A model generated the notes under the pieces. It saw only the letters and a list, made by a program, of their open reading frames with translations. It was not told where the DNA came from and ran no database searches. This document shows positions 46,836 to 58,656 of a stretch of 64,000 nt of DNA, piece after piece (position 1 is the stretch's first letter; the number at the start of each line of letters is the position of its first letter). Made by a program: the position numbers and the translations under genes. The stretch spans positions 211,034,496 to 211,098,495 of the forward strand of contig OZ005653.1 of the NCBI GenBank assembly GCA_963930645.1, given 5' to 3'. Source of the stretch: Salticus scenicus (taxonomy: Eukaryota > Arthropoda > Arachnida > Araneae > Salticidae).

Positions 46836-48084
46836 ACGCGTATTAGAATAAAATTTAATTTCCAATTAAAATGTAATTTTTTTGCAAAATCGATGAAATT
46901 TGAACTGCAAGGCTGTCTTGTGATGTTAGGTCTGCATACCAAGTTTTGTGTGCGACATTGAAAAACTGAAGCCTTTTCAAAATTGCAATTTTTAATCGCA
47001 GTACCAAAACACGTGACCGCATTAAATACCAGATGTTTCTCTTTCCGTTCAAGACTGTAGACGATCGTCTGCGATATTAAGATTGTTTTGATTTGTTGCC
47101 ACCATTTTTTTTAGTTTAGTTAATTTAAAAAAATCTAATTGTCCGATCGATAAGCCGTTTAAACCATCGGATTGAGAAAAATCGGCCCTTTCATTTGATA
47201 CCATATTTGTAACCATACGACTGATATTTCTAATTTATTTTCCACTTTTTCTGTAAGAATGTCTCTTTTTAAGCAAACAGCCGTGAATTAACAGTCATTT
47301 TTAAATAGACATAGCTCAACGTTTTAATTAATATCTCCGGTAATTAGGGTCGCATCGCTTAGCGAATTATCGCGATGTCGAGATGAAGAAATTCTGCGTT
47401 TGTCGACACCGGTTTCAGGCGCTGCGACCATTAGTGCCGGAGCTTTAGAGGGCACATAGCATTTCTCACAGACAGACAGACAGACAGATGAGCACAGATT
47501 TTAATAGTATAAGGAGATAATAGTGTTGATAAAAATCGTCTGCATTTATAATCGAAAATAATTTGATAATTTAATAAATAATTTGTATCGAATAAAGTTT
47601 GTGTAAAAATATATTGAAGAAAGTCTAATTAAGGGTTATTATTATAATTTTTCAATTGGAAATAAAATATATTATTTTTAAAAAATAATGGATATCTAAG
47701 AGAGTATTTTGAGGTCTTCATTGGTTTTTCGGAAACATCTAATAAAAAGCTTCGTGTATGTAGTTAATTAATAATTTTTTTAGTTAATCGAGTAGCAGGA
47801 AATGGGCTGTTCAGCTCAAAAATACGTGAGCACTTTTGCAATGTTTTTCGAAAGCTTTTAAGGAATTGCTTTGATTCATTATTTTTGTAATTAGAAATCT
47901 GCTGAATTATGCTTTAAATATCCCTTTCGCCGAAAATCAATTAAATCCAAAGGTGATATGGTTGTCAGTCCATCCAATTTTAGCTGCATTAAAAAAAAAA
48001 AAAAAAAACTTTTAAAATTTAAATATATAACGATCGAAATCGTAGATCGTGCGACCTTTAGACCGATTTTATACACTAGAAATC
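46836..48084. other. Non-coding, possibly old transposon DNA
   Basis: Bases 47340-47515 are less AT-rich (GTCGCATCGCTTAGCG, GTTTCAGGCGCTGCGACC) and end in (CAGA)n, then GCACAGATTTTAATAGTATA. This may be one end of a dispersed repeat; I cannot name it. Confidence 0.45.
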
Positions 48085-48358
48085 TACAGTGCGTTGCATG
48101 AATATAAACGCACCTTTTCCAATAACCAGAAATAAACATTTTAAAACAAGGAATGCGACTTACAGTTATTGCATATGACTAATAACTGAATAAGGTGCTT
48201 TGAGCAAGTATGTTTAGGCTCATGCAAGCTTATGTAATGAATGTTTAAGCATTTTCTTATTTTTCATTGTTTTTCGTTTGTTGCACGAAATTAAACGCAC
48301 TCTGTATTTTGCGTTTAAAATTTAACAGAGTCGCCGGAATTAAATTAAAACACAAATA

Positions 48359-50986
48359 CCTAGGTAACACATAACGTTGTTATATCGTCGCAAATAAGTC
48401 TGAACAGTGAAAAATTGGTTACGTTATTTTATGTCCGTTGAAAAATAGTTTTTATTTCGCAATATTCTCACTGAACAATTTCGAATATTTATTCAGTAAC
48501 AAAGAAAACCTGTAACAAACGTTGTTTTATGGTTGTACTTTTTCTGTTATTTTTTTCGACGTTTTAAAATATGTATTTTATTAGTTTTTGTTTTCCTCTT
48601 TGATTCTAATAAAAAATATGTTTTTTCAACGAATTAATAGGTGCTTTTTATGAGTTATTATTTCCGTCAAATAACGTTGAATCTCTTCAGCTTGATATCG
48701 ATACACGATTGTGAATTGGCGGGATGTGCGTATATATTATAATTTTCTTTAGAGTTTTAGAAGATGGTGTGCTGCGAAAGAACTTCTAACATGATAAGAA
48801 GAGAAGCTTTTGGCAAAATAATTAACTAGTAGTAAGTAGATGTTTTTTGGCTTTCGGAAACCGTAACTAACGAAGCGTAACCATATTGTAAGCTTTCTCC
48901 CGTTCTACTTGCAAAATCGCCAAATATATTGTGGCAAACCTTAAAAGCGTCTTACGAGTTACGACGCGTGCCATTTTGAAAGTGAATGTGATGTCAATGA
49001 AGCTTTCCTGTTAAATTTGTGTGTTTTCTAAGAAAGAATAATTAATTAAACGCAATTTAAAACTCTTTCATCGAAAGAATAGTGAAAGGTAACAAAACTT
49101 GCTAGCTGGTTAGCTCCTTAAAAGCTCAAAGTTATAATAATCTTTGGCTTTGGGTTTGTTTAACCTGCTAGCATAATATTAAAAATTCTCATCTATGTGA
49201 TGATGGTGCACATTTATTTAAACAAGATTTTTCAAGTAATGAAGTAAGTGTAAGTGTTTCTTTTTTCCTTCTTCAATTTTATGTTTGCATTTTTGTCTTA
49301 AATATTCAGGGGTCGATCTAACTTTAAATATTTAATACTCTTTTCTAAAACAGTACTTTTGTAAAATTTTACTTTTTTCATATTTAGTGAAAAAATATAT
49401 CTATATATAATGTAACGCTACAATTGTTTAATTGAACTAAGTATATGCAGTAATTTTATATTATTAAAATCAGGTCTTATGTACACAAAAATTATACTTT
49501 TTCAAAAGCTTGTTTTCTACGAATTTAAATTTTGTATAGGGAGCAAAACTGACATTCACAATTTCGGCGTAGGTTTATTTTATTATATTATTATTAATAA
49601 AAGTATTACATTTTTGATTTTCTTTTAATTGAAGATTTTAATTTTTGTTTACATTGATTAATATTCCCAATTTCCGCTTTGATTTAATTATTTTATTTTA
49701 TTATTAATAAAAGTATAACCTTTTGATTTACGTTTAATTGCAAACTGTAATTTTTGTTTACATTAATCAACATTCCCATTTTCTGCTTTAATTTTATTTA
49801 TTTTATGATTATTAATAAAATTATTATATTTTTGATTGTCTTTTAACTGCAAATTTTAATTTTTGTGTACATTAATTAACATTCCCAATTTCCGCTTAGA
49901 TTTATTTATTTTATTATTATAATCACAAATTATTATCATTTTGATTATCCTTCAATTTCAAATAAATACTCTTAGCTAATAAATAGACAATCACAGGGAT
50001 CTAAATGTTGGTTTATGGAAATTTTAAATATTCGATTTTTTAGCTTTATTATTATTAAATTGTGTGAATTAAAACTAACTAGAGTTTACATAAATAAAAT
50101 AATTTTAAAACAATATATATAATTAGCATAGCATTTTTTATTGAAATCTATGAATTTTATCTATGAACTGTTTTCCACATAGATACATCTCAGCATCTGT
50201 TGATTAAAATTACACCAAATTTCATAAACAATTGATTAAGAAAATTAGTATGTTCTATCTAAAAGCGCCACTTGCAGTTATTTAACATGCACTAAAATTT
50301 TATATAGCTTCTCAGAATAAAGGTTTTATATACAGAATTTGCAGCAATTTTAATTAACAGATGTTGAGATGTAGTCATGTAAAAAATCTCTGAAAGTGAG
50401 TAAAGAGAGCATCGCCTGTCGGCTGATACACACTCTTAACTAATTCAGCATTCGTTTTTATATTGGTTGTCTAACATATCAAATTTAGTGCAGTTGTATG
50501 TGCTATAAAATTTAGCTTTCCTCGAAAAACGGAAGTTAAAAATTTTTACGTAACTAAAATTTTTGCATATTGAGTATTAAAAAAGTAATAAAATTAATCA
50601 TAAAAAAAGTCTAAAAATTAAGTAAAAAAGAATGTTCCAAAACTTTTTTAACATGGGAATTTTTTCTTTTTAAAATTATTAGCAATATTTTAGAAACGAA
50701 AATTCAATTGATATATAGAGCTAGCTATTTTTCTTAGATTTCAACGTTTATAACACATAAGAAAAACCGTTGAAAACTAATATAAAAAACACGAGAGTAT
50801 TGCGATTTTGAACAACCCTTTTACAACGTTTTTTTTTACGTTGTAAAATGTATTAAAACAACCGTTGAAAGATGAGGAAATCAACGAGACATATTTTCAG
50901 ATTATTAACGTTACGGAAAAACGATAATTCAACGGAATGCATTGTCGTTTGTTCAACGTTGAAAATACAATACTGTGCTACCTGGG
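48359..50986. mobile_element. Nested TA-flanked element with CC(C/T)AGGTA(A/G)CACA ends
   Basis: Termini read CCTAGGTAACACA on the left and, reverse-complemented, CCCAGGTAGCACA on the right. Both are flanked by TA (48357-48358 and 50987-50988). Removing the 2628 bp plus one TA restores a Tc1 element of canonical length, which independently supports the boundaries. No transposase frame is visible, so it is non-autonomous or gutted. AACGTTG-like words recur near both ends, and a ~125-bp tandem repeat lies at its centre. TA duplication suggests Tc1/mariner-type mobilisation, but the ends match no family I can name with certainty. Confidence 0.72.
49569..49945 (+). repeat. Three-copy tandem repeat, period about 125 bp
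   Basis: Three diverged units share the order TTATTATTAATAAAA, TTTTGATT, TTTTAATTG(C/A)AAATTTTAATTTTTG, ACATTAAT, CATTCCCAATTTC(C)GCTT. They lie inside the nested 48359-50986 element, where AT-only linker varies more than the CATTCCCA-TTTCYGCTT core. Confidence 0.75.
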
Positions 50987-51057
50987 TAGTCGTGTTGCTA
51001 AAACTCTCTAAAATCAGTTTTAATGCTTGAGTGCAAAATTTACGGAGTTTGTACGGG

Positions 51058-52054
51058 ATGGCAAGAGGAAAAACTTTGACAGTAGACGAGAGGATAAAAG
51101 TTGACTTTATGCGTGGTAAAGGCTTTCGCAATCGCGAAATAGGGCGCTGAATCGGAAGAAGTGAGAGTGTTATGCGAAATTATATAAAGAAAGGAGCAAA
51201 TTATGGGAAAAAAAGCGTATGGGAAGCGAACAGGAAAGCTCACCAGTTATGACAAATGTCATATATGCAACGCTGCAAAGAATATGAATATTTCCTGTGC
51301 GAAGATAAAGGCTCAATACAAGCTGGGTGTTCATCGGACAGCCATATTGAGAACTATAAAAGCTGGAGCAATCATTAAATTTAAGAAAATGAAGGCGAAA
51401 CCACCCCTCACTCAAAAGCACAAGGATTTGCGGCTGGAAAGGGCAAGGAACTGGATACCAGATCGACTAAATTGGGAAAAAGTCATCTTCTCAGATGAAA
51501 CAAAGTTTAATCTCGATGGCCAGGACAGATTTCATAGCAAATGGTACGATATGATAACAGAAGAAATGTACTGTTCAAAACGTCAATCTGGAGGTAGGTC
51601 TGTCATGGTGTGGGCAGCCATAAGTTTTAAAAGGACTTTCGAATTAGAGTTCGTAGGAGAACAGTATGAACTCTGTAGATTATGTTCAGATGCTCACAAG
51701 GAACCTCGCCGTCAAGCAGTCAAAAAATCTGGAAGAAATTATATTTAGCAGCAAGATTGTGCATCTTTACATACAGCACATATCATGAAAAAATGGTTCC
51801 GTGACAATAAAATTAAAGTTCTGGCTTGGCTCTCCAAAAGCCCCGATTTAAACATAATGGAGAACGTATGGGGTAATCTGGTTTGCCGTGTTTACGCAAA
51901 CGGAAGGCGGTTTAACACGAAAGTTGAACTAAAATCGGCAATTCTGTTAGCTTGGAAGACAATCAGCTTGGATAACCTCATGCCACTATATCAGCCAATG
52001 CCAAGGCGTTTACTGGCTCTTCTAGAAGCCCATGGTGGCTTTACAAAGTATTAG
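51058..52054 (+). pseudogene. Tc1-like DD34E transposase, broken
   Basis: The frame starts at ATG 51058 with a helix-turn-helix-like N-terminus (MARGKTLTVDERIK...). It is stopped by TGA at 51148-51150, shifts frame near the A-run 51207-51213, is out of frame between about 51655 and 51730, and meets TAG at 51746-51748. It then reads to TAG after HGGFTKY at 52054. The catalytic triad is visible: D in FSDETKF (GAT 51494-51496), D in QQDCASLHT (GAT 51755-51757) and E in MENVWG (GAG 51860-51862). Exactly 34 residues separate the last two, which defines DD34E Tc1 enzymes. Such enzymes cut and paste the element at TA sites. QQDNA, typical of the family, reads QQDCA here. The TGA probably arose from CGA by CpG decay. 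The intact catalytic residues point to moderate age. Confidence 0.93.
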
Positions 52055-52633
52055 ATTCAGTAATTGTTACTCAGTTATTTATTTTTTACATGTGCGTTTA
52101 AATTCATGCAACATGTATATTTGCCATAAATTCAATAATATTATTTTCTAAAAAATCATATTGGTTTTTCATTGTTTTGACTCGTAATTTCATTTCTTGA
52201 ATCATACACATACAGTTTGCAAAAAGTGTCACCTATTCATATTTTTTTATTACTCTTCTATGCCATTCTAATTCTTAAAGCTAAGGTGCGTTTATATTCA
52301 TGCAACGCACTGTAGGCCTTGAGTAGATGCTCTTCATAGGTATGTTTCGAAAGGATATGTGAGTTTTTGAGAAAATACCAAACGATTAGGCTATCTAGAT
52401 TCTAAATTTTGAATAATTGATGAATCATCAAAATTGTACGCTGATTGAACAAAATGCTAAATTTTAAACAAAAATACTATTCAAAGAAGAAATAAACTAC
52501 CAGCATAAAAATAAACAAATAAATAAATAAATAAGAATAATTTTAAAATAAAAAATAAACACATAATGTGATTAGCTTCATGTCTTCGTACACAGTTTTA
52601 AAAACACATTTAAAAGGAATAACAACGTATATG

Positions 52634-53741
52634 TTACGATAAAAGTGATTAATCTGGGGATTATGCATAATTACAGGTTATTATGCATCATCCCCGCTGA
52701 AGTTTGGTGAATGTGATTAATCATACTCAATATTTATCACATTTTCCGGTTATTTTATAAAATCCCCCACGCGTAATGGGGAATGCGATAAATTCTGATT
52801 AATGAATTTTGAAATAGAAGTATTCAGTATTTTTCTTTTGTTTTCATGTACGCAAAGCGTACAGACCGCAATAGTGGCTGCTGCAATACAAAATTTGCAT
52901 ATTTTTTCAGATTCATGCGTTTTGAGATAGGGGTATTCAGTTTTTTTTTCATGTACGCAAAGCGTACAGACGTTCGCATTTTGAGATAGGGGTATCCAGT
53001 GATGCTTTTTTTGATTTTCATGTACTCAAAGCGTACAGACGTGCGTGATACTGGCTTCTGCAGTACAAAAATTTACTTAAAATGCATGGAATAAAAAAAA
53101 AATTGCACAATTTTGTACTGCAGCAGCCGGTATCGCGCACATTTGTACGCTTTGCGTACATAGAAAGAAAAAAAAAAGGGTCACTGGATACCCCTAGCTC
53201 AAAATGCATGAATCCGAAAAATATGCACAATTTTGTACTGCAGCAGCCAGTATTGTGAACGGCTGTACGCTTTGCGTACATGACACCCCCCCCCCAAAAA
53301 AAAAACAAAAACTGGATACCCCTATCTCAAAATGCATGAATCTGAAACATATGCACAATTTTGTACTGCAGCAGCCATTACTGCGAACGTCTGTACGCTT
53401 TGCGTACGTGAAAACCAAAAAAAAAAAAAAAAAAGCACGGGATACCCTATCTCAAAATGCATGAATCTGAAACATATGCACAATTTTGTACTGCAGCAGG
53501 CAGTATTGCGAACGTCTGTAAGCTTTGCGTACATGAAAACAAAAAATTTCTTAATACTCCTATTTCAAATTTCATTAATCAGAATTTATCACATTTCCCA
53601 TTACGCGTTGGGGATTTTATAAAATAACCGGTAAATGTGATAAATATTAAGTAATTAATCACATTCACCAAACTTCAGCGGGGATTATGCATAATAACCG
53701 ATAATTTTGAATAATCCCCAGATTAATCACTTTTACCGTAA
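52634..53741. mobile_element. 1.1-kb inverted-repeat element with inner satellite units
   Basis: TTACGATAAAAGTGATTAAT... (52634 to about 52856) is inverted at about 53525-53741, with GGGGATTATGCATAAT, AACTTCAGCGGGGAT and TTATAAAAT.CCCCA.CGCGTAATGGG shared. Between the arms, about seven ~110-bp units each combine TGTACGCAAAGCGTACAGAC, CAGCAGCC, AATTTTGTACTGCAG-type and ATGCATGAATCTGAAA. Two or three face one way and four the other, so the element is a near-palindrome. The frames it yields are shadows of the repeat. Confidence 0.85.
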
Positions 53742-54373
53742 TATATATATATTTTTAGGTAGGCATGTGAAAAAAGACCTTGAATTTTATGCAATAAAAG
53801 CAGTCTTGAACTTACCAATTTGAATTCATTTTGCACTTTGAACTAATAAAATACATTCTTAAAATGTAGCCTTGAACCAATAACCTTGAATTCGGTGTGT
53901 ATCCTCTACTTTTTTTTTACGTCTTAATATTTATGGGTGGCATAGTGTTTTCTACATTTACTTAACATATTATCCGTTCCAGCTCATAATTTATATAGTA
54001 ACTTAATTTACCTTAGAAGCCCGATATGTATTACAAAAATTGATTGATTATTAAGATTTTAAATGTAATGAGAATTATTTTTTTGGAAAGTATATATTAA
54101 ACAAACCAAATAATTTATATTGAAATAAGTTTTGGTAACATCAGTGGAGTTAATCGTATCGTATAAATTAATCGAATGTAGTGAATAAACTAATGCCTTG
54201 AAATTTATTGTATATCGTGCTATTAAGAGAAAAATTAATATATTAAATGTTAAAAAAATAAGTTAGTTATAATTAAACTTCCGTCGTAAACGACTTACTG
54301 TAACCAAAACGGACGAGCGGATTAACAGCAAAAACTTTTCTATATGTTTTAGTATATGCACTTAGAGACTTAA

Positions 54374-55969
54374 CCCTACAAGGCTCAATTTTTTTTTAGT
54401 GCGCGACAAAAATATATAGGTTGTAATTAGTGATCAGAAGAAAGGGAAAACTCATAAAAATAAAAATAAAACCATATTTTACGGAAAAATCAACTTTTTA
54501 TTTCAGTTCCACATACGGTACACTGAGCCTTAACTATACTTTTTGGTATTAAACGAGTATAATTGAATTGTTTTGGAAATAGTTTCCTATTTGAATTTTT
54601 TTCAATTAGTGACTTATTATTTTAAACAAAATGAAATAACTATTATATAATTTACTTTTTTATGTATTGCAACTTATAATAAACAAAATCATATAACTAA
54701 TATAATAAATTTGTTATTTTTTTATTGATGAAAAGATCTAAAACAATTATTATATTTATTCAAGCAAAGTTCTACGCGCCATTTGTCGCAAGATAAGAAT
54801 GTTTTTCCTTTGCAACAAGGATATTTGCATCATTGTCTTTTTTCACCCCAAACTGGAAAATGCTCAAACCCATCACGTTTGACATCACGAGGAGGTAGGA
54901 TTGATGTATTTGTCTTCTGCCTTTTATTTTCAATTTCATCAGATAAACTTGGTCTACCTCTCTTTTTGTTTATCGATAGCCCAAACATGCATAAACTTTT
55001 CCCTACTTCAAATTTGAAATCCTTCTGTTTCATTGGGGCTGGCGTATGCTGCTCCCCGACTCTTCTCTACAATAACCAGCAACTGATAAGAGTTACATCA
55101 AGAATATGATAAAATAGCCTCAAGTACTATTTTCTGGTCCTAATTTTTATTTTATATTTCCCTAGGAACGAATCTAAGAGGTCCACACCACCTATATGCT
55201 GGTTATATGTTTTGATTATTTGGGGGGCAATCCACTTGTATATACTTTTTCTGTTTCTTGCAGTATCTTCTTGCTGTTTCTATTGGCTCTTGACCCACAG
55301 AAGACGATGATAAAACGACTGGTTTGTTATCGTACCACATAACGGTGACAATATTTGTATTATCACAATTTGCTACCCATTGCTCTGAATAACCTCTCTG
55401 AACCTTTCCCTTTTTTAGGTCTTTTCCTAGAGAGGGTCTTTTGAGGTCTTTCCCAGAAGGAATATTCAAGAAACCCTCAATATCTTCATCACGTAATCTT
55501 CTTCGCGACATTATCTGCAATAAAATCAAAGTATTCATAAAGAAAGTTATTGTAAGTACGTATAAGTAAAAACGGACACTAAAGCTCAACGTACCGTATC
55601 TGGAACATACATAAAAATATGATTTACTAAAAGGTCAATGTTGTAATATAAAAAAACAACTTACCTCTGCAAAATATACACTTCGTTATAACACACAGTA
55701 TTTTTTTCGAATCAAATCTGTTCAAAAACTATTCTTTTTTTATTTTTGAATTCAGACAAACGACTAACGTATCACTTTCATTCAAATTTCACACTGTGTG
55801 CACTATAACAAAAACACGAACGACATCTTTAGGTAAAGATTCGTATTACTACATTGCTAAATGTCAGTAGCTTCTATCAAGATGTCAAGAGATGTCGCTA
55901 CTAATAGTTTATAGCTATAGGAACGATTAAAGTCGGTGTTCCACATATGGAACTGGGTGCCTTGTAGGG
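54374..55969 (-). mobile_element. piggyBac-like DNA transposon, internally deleted
   Basis: The element is flanked on both sides by TTAA (54370-54373 and 55970-55973), the obligatory piggyBac target. Its ends share the inverted repeat CCCTACAAGGC. Inner copies of a near-palindromic word (GTTCCACATA...GGAAC and its complement) sit at about 54505-54523, 55589-55606 and 55937-55953, consistent with subterminal transposase sites. Total length is 1596 bp, shorter than a full element because the transposase has lost its middle. The gene runs on the minus strand. Confidence 0.93.
54722..55511 (-). pseudogene. piggyBac transposase pseudogene (N-terminus fused to C-terminal half)
   Basis: From ATG 55509-55511 the frame begins MSRRRLRDEDIEGFLN, a typical piggyBac start. 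After a short linker it jumps to the C-terminal catalytic half: WYDNKPVVLSSSSVG, then after a frameshift GGVDLLDSF, which carries the last catalytic Asp. Further on come KKRGRPSLSDE and RDVKRDGFEHFPVWGEK, and a cysteine-rich end with CKYPCCKG, LSCDKW and ELCLNK, the zinc-binding domain that recognises the ends. The middle of the catalytic core, with the first two Asp residues, is absent. Damage also includes a stop and frameshift after NNQNI (about 55203), TAG codons in RTRK*YLR and CWLL*RRV, and TGA in EKRQ*CKY. The frame continues upstream of 55511 without looking like piggyBac and is best read as 5' leader. The product cannot be active. Confidence 0.92.
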
Positions 55970-55973
55970 TTAA

Positions 55974-57119
55974 TAAATGGTCACAATGTGGCTTGCATAG
56001 AAAAACAAGAAATGCAACAAAGAAAATGAATTATAGGGAATATACAAATATTTTTAACAATAATTACATATTTTTTGTCCCCTTGAGTGCAATTCCATTT
56101 CTCGAATTTGCTATTTTTTTACAGAAAGCATGATTGGATGGACATTTCTTGGACTTAAGACATTCTCTTTTTATGCTTTTATTGCATATGACAAAACATT
56201 TACATGCTGGCTTGGTGGCAATTCGTTCAGCTGATTTAGTTACAGGATGTTGTTTACAGCGGTAGTTTAATTGTAACAACCCGGAATTTATCAAATACTA
56301 CATTATTATTTTTATTGAAGTACATAAAACTTTCAGTATACTATTTGAGAGATCACCAAAACAATTTTTTTAGCGATGCTGAATTTTGTGAAGTTTTCTG
56401 AAGTTTTAGTTAGATAGAAAGATTTTGTTTGTTAGATCAAGATAATAAGGCAGAAGTTAAGAAATTTGACGAAAGTGTTGGCTGTGTTATTATGAACCAA
56501 AATTCTGTTGAATTGTAGTTTTATGAAGAATGTTGAGCGTTTTGAGTTCTTTAGGAGTTGCAAATTTTGGTGATGTTTTCTCGTTACAGTTGGATTCGGG
56601 GGTATTTTGTTGAAGTTCAATTGGGGTAGTTATACAAAGCTATTCTGCTGTAAAATTCATTTAAGTAACGTGAAGTTACAAGTTTTATTTATTTATTTAT
56701 TTTTAAACAGTCTAAAAGGAACATTAGTGTAAGTTTACTTTCAACATGTTTTCGCCAATAAGCTAAGAAGTACCGCAGTAGCCGAGTTGGTGAGGAGTTT
56801 AACTACACGTTTTCACACTTAATAGTAATATTAAAAAACGTAAAAAACGCAATATTCAAAATTTCAAAGATCAGTTTTTTAAACACAAGAACTAGTATAA
56901 AAGGTTGCAAAGTTTTTGAATGAATGAAAAAAAAAAACTGTCGTGAAACAACTACAGGACTACCATTACACGTATTACATGCCTTCTTTGGAGATAATGT
57001 GATCAGAAGACATAAAATTGACCTAACGAAGTAGAGACCTAAAAATGTTCTGGTAAGAGAAACTTGATACGCGTATAAAGACATATAAAACGGATTTACA
57101 TGGCGATTTAAAAAATAAA
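55974..57119. other. Non-coding spacer
   Basis: An A-box-like TAGCCGAGTTGG occurs at 56779-56790 with no B box. Otherwise nothing recognised. Confidence 0.5.
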
Positions 57120-57875
57120 GAAAAACATTAGGTACAAACTTTTTTTAAAACACCAATTTCCGAGAAAACTGACCTACTTAATCAGGATGACCGTTAATTT
57201 TCTTATAATAGCTATGTAATACATGAGAAAGGATATCTAAAATGGGTTTATGTAACAATTTACAAGAAAATCGTTAAATCGTTTTTGAGATACAAACTTT
57301 TACCAAAACTCGGCATACTCAATTATTGACCGGAAAACAATAATTACATGCAAAAAGAATATTTAAAGGAAGTTGATATGGCGAGTTTGAAAAAAAAATT
57401 CGTATAGCCCTTTTGAAAGAAACGCACTTGCGAGACCTCAAATTGAGCTATTTATACAGGATGCCTATCAATTTTCTTGAAATAACCAACTATATCATTC
57501 GAAAGGAAATCTCATAGAGTCTTTATGTAGCAATTTTGAAGAAAATCGTTAGTGCCATTTTTGAGATATGGGCTTACGATCCCACTTCCGATTTTCCAAT
57601 TTTCACCAAAATTTGGAAATTCGTATGTACACCAGACCTGTCTCATTTCTGAAGTTTCGTAGTTTCTAGCTTTCTTAGTTTCGGGAATATAATAGTCAGA
57701 AGATTCCCCACATACACGCAGGCACACACACAGACCAATTGCCAAAAACCACTTTTATGGACTCAGGCGACCTTAAAACATGTAAATGAGGTGAAAACTT
57801 GATATCAAATTTTTGGACCGAATACAATACTTTTTGTACCTACGGTAGTCGGGTCACGGAAGTAAAAATCAGTAA
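57120..57875 (-). repeat. Two ~278-bp tandem units plus an inverted ACTTTC-type head
   Basis: Units near 57182 and 57460 share CAGGATG.C..T.AATTTTCTT, TTTATGTA.CAATTT..AAGAAAATCGTTA and TTTTTGAGATA. On the minus strand, 57875-57700 gives TTTTTACTTCC..., AAAGTATTGTATTCGGTCC and GTGTGTGTGCCTGCGTG. That is the same head, CT-motif and GT-tract order as the plus-strand copies. Confidence 0.65.
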
Positions 57876-58432
57876 TGAGTAATTCTGATTATGAATTTTT
57901 CGATGTAATAATACTACGCAGTTCTAGTTTTACGTTAATTAACCCAATCCCCATAGAAAAATATGAAAATTAGTTACCTGTGGCAGTAAGCGATGCGTCT
58001 ACTTAAAATAATGAAATATGTCTCCGTGCCACTTTTAGACATGGACTCTCATCAACAGCTCTCTCGAAACCACTAAAATAACATTAATCTAATCAATCTT
58101 AAATTCATGTATAATAATATTTTTTATTCAATATTGTAAAGGAATATTTGTAATTTGGGAATCATTTTGCAGCAATGATGTAACGGTCAAAGTCCACTTT
58201 GTACATTTGAGACCCAGGTTTTAACAGGTTACCATCTGATGATGACTTTCTAGTGAATCCTAGTTCGTATTCGCACGAGTTTTAAAGAAAACCAGAAAAA
58301 ACACTGAGCGGCTACGGTGATGACCGCGAATTTGGATGCGGATCGTTTGGAATCATGAGTTCTAAAATTAACACTAAAACAAGTGAGAATGGAAGACTTT
58401 TTCTCAGATAATCTCGCTTCATTAAAGGAATA

Positions 58433-58656
58433 CAGTCGGTAACAAAAGTAGTAACAAAACTATCCGAGCACTAGCAAAAATTCCTATGTAAGAAAAATAG
58501 AGTTAATACTGTTTTTTTAAATAAATCCTTGTCGAATCATGTTCTTAGACTGACTAAGAACATGATTCGACAAGGATTTATTTAACAAAACAGTATTAAC
58601 TCTACTTTTTTATATAGGAATTTTCGCTAGTGTTCGGATACTTTTGTTACCGACTG
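58433..58656. mobile_element. TA-flanked foldback MITE, copy 2
   Basis: Same ends and foldback as 9089-9301, flanked by TA (58431-58432 and 58657-58658). The central palindrome AATCATGTTCTTAG...CTAAGAACATGATT is better preserved than in copy 1. Near the left end a short extra AGTAACAAAA is a partial duplication of the terminus. The well-kept arms suggest this is the younger copy. Confidence 0.9.

Larger units (their letters stand above)
48087..52312 (+). mobile_element. Tc1-like DNA transposon, split by a nested element
   Basis: Identical 30-bp terminal inverted repeats (CAGTGCGTTGCATGAATATA...) lie at 48087-48116 and 52283-52312, flanked by TA on both sides (48085-48086 and 52313-52314). 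A second, related site (TTGCACGAAATTAAACGCAC at 48281-48300; its inverted partner at 52092-52112) sits about 195-200 bp inside each end. This gives the two-site terminal layout known from Tc3/Sleeping Beauty-type elements. The span is 4226 bp, but subtracting the nested 2628-bp element plus one TA leaves about 1596 bp, the usual Tc1 size. The transposase inside is broken, so the copy is dead unless supplied in trans. Confidence 0.93.

Noticed and set aside
52824..53622. Six overlapping frames with repeated MYAKRT.V and HNFVLQQ phrases
   Set aside because: They arise from the palindromic satellite units and appear on both strands; no start context or conservation.
55512..55589. Upstream extension of the piggyBac frame
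   Set aside because: The sequence before MSRRRLRDEDIEG is hydrophobic and unlike the family; treated as 5' leader.
56779..56790. Perfect A-box match TAGCCGAGTTGG
   Set aside because: No B box or tRNA fold follows within a usable distance.
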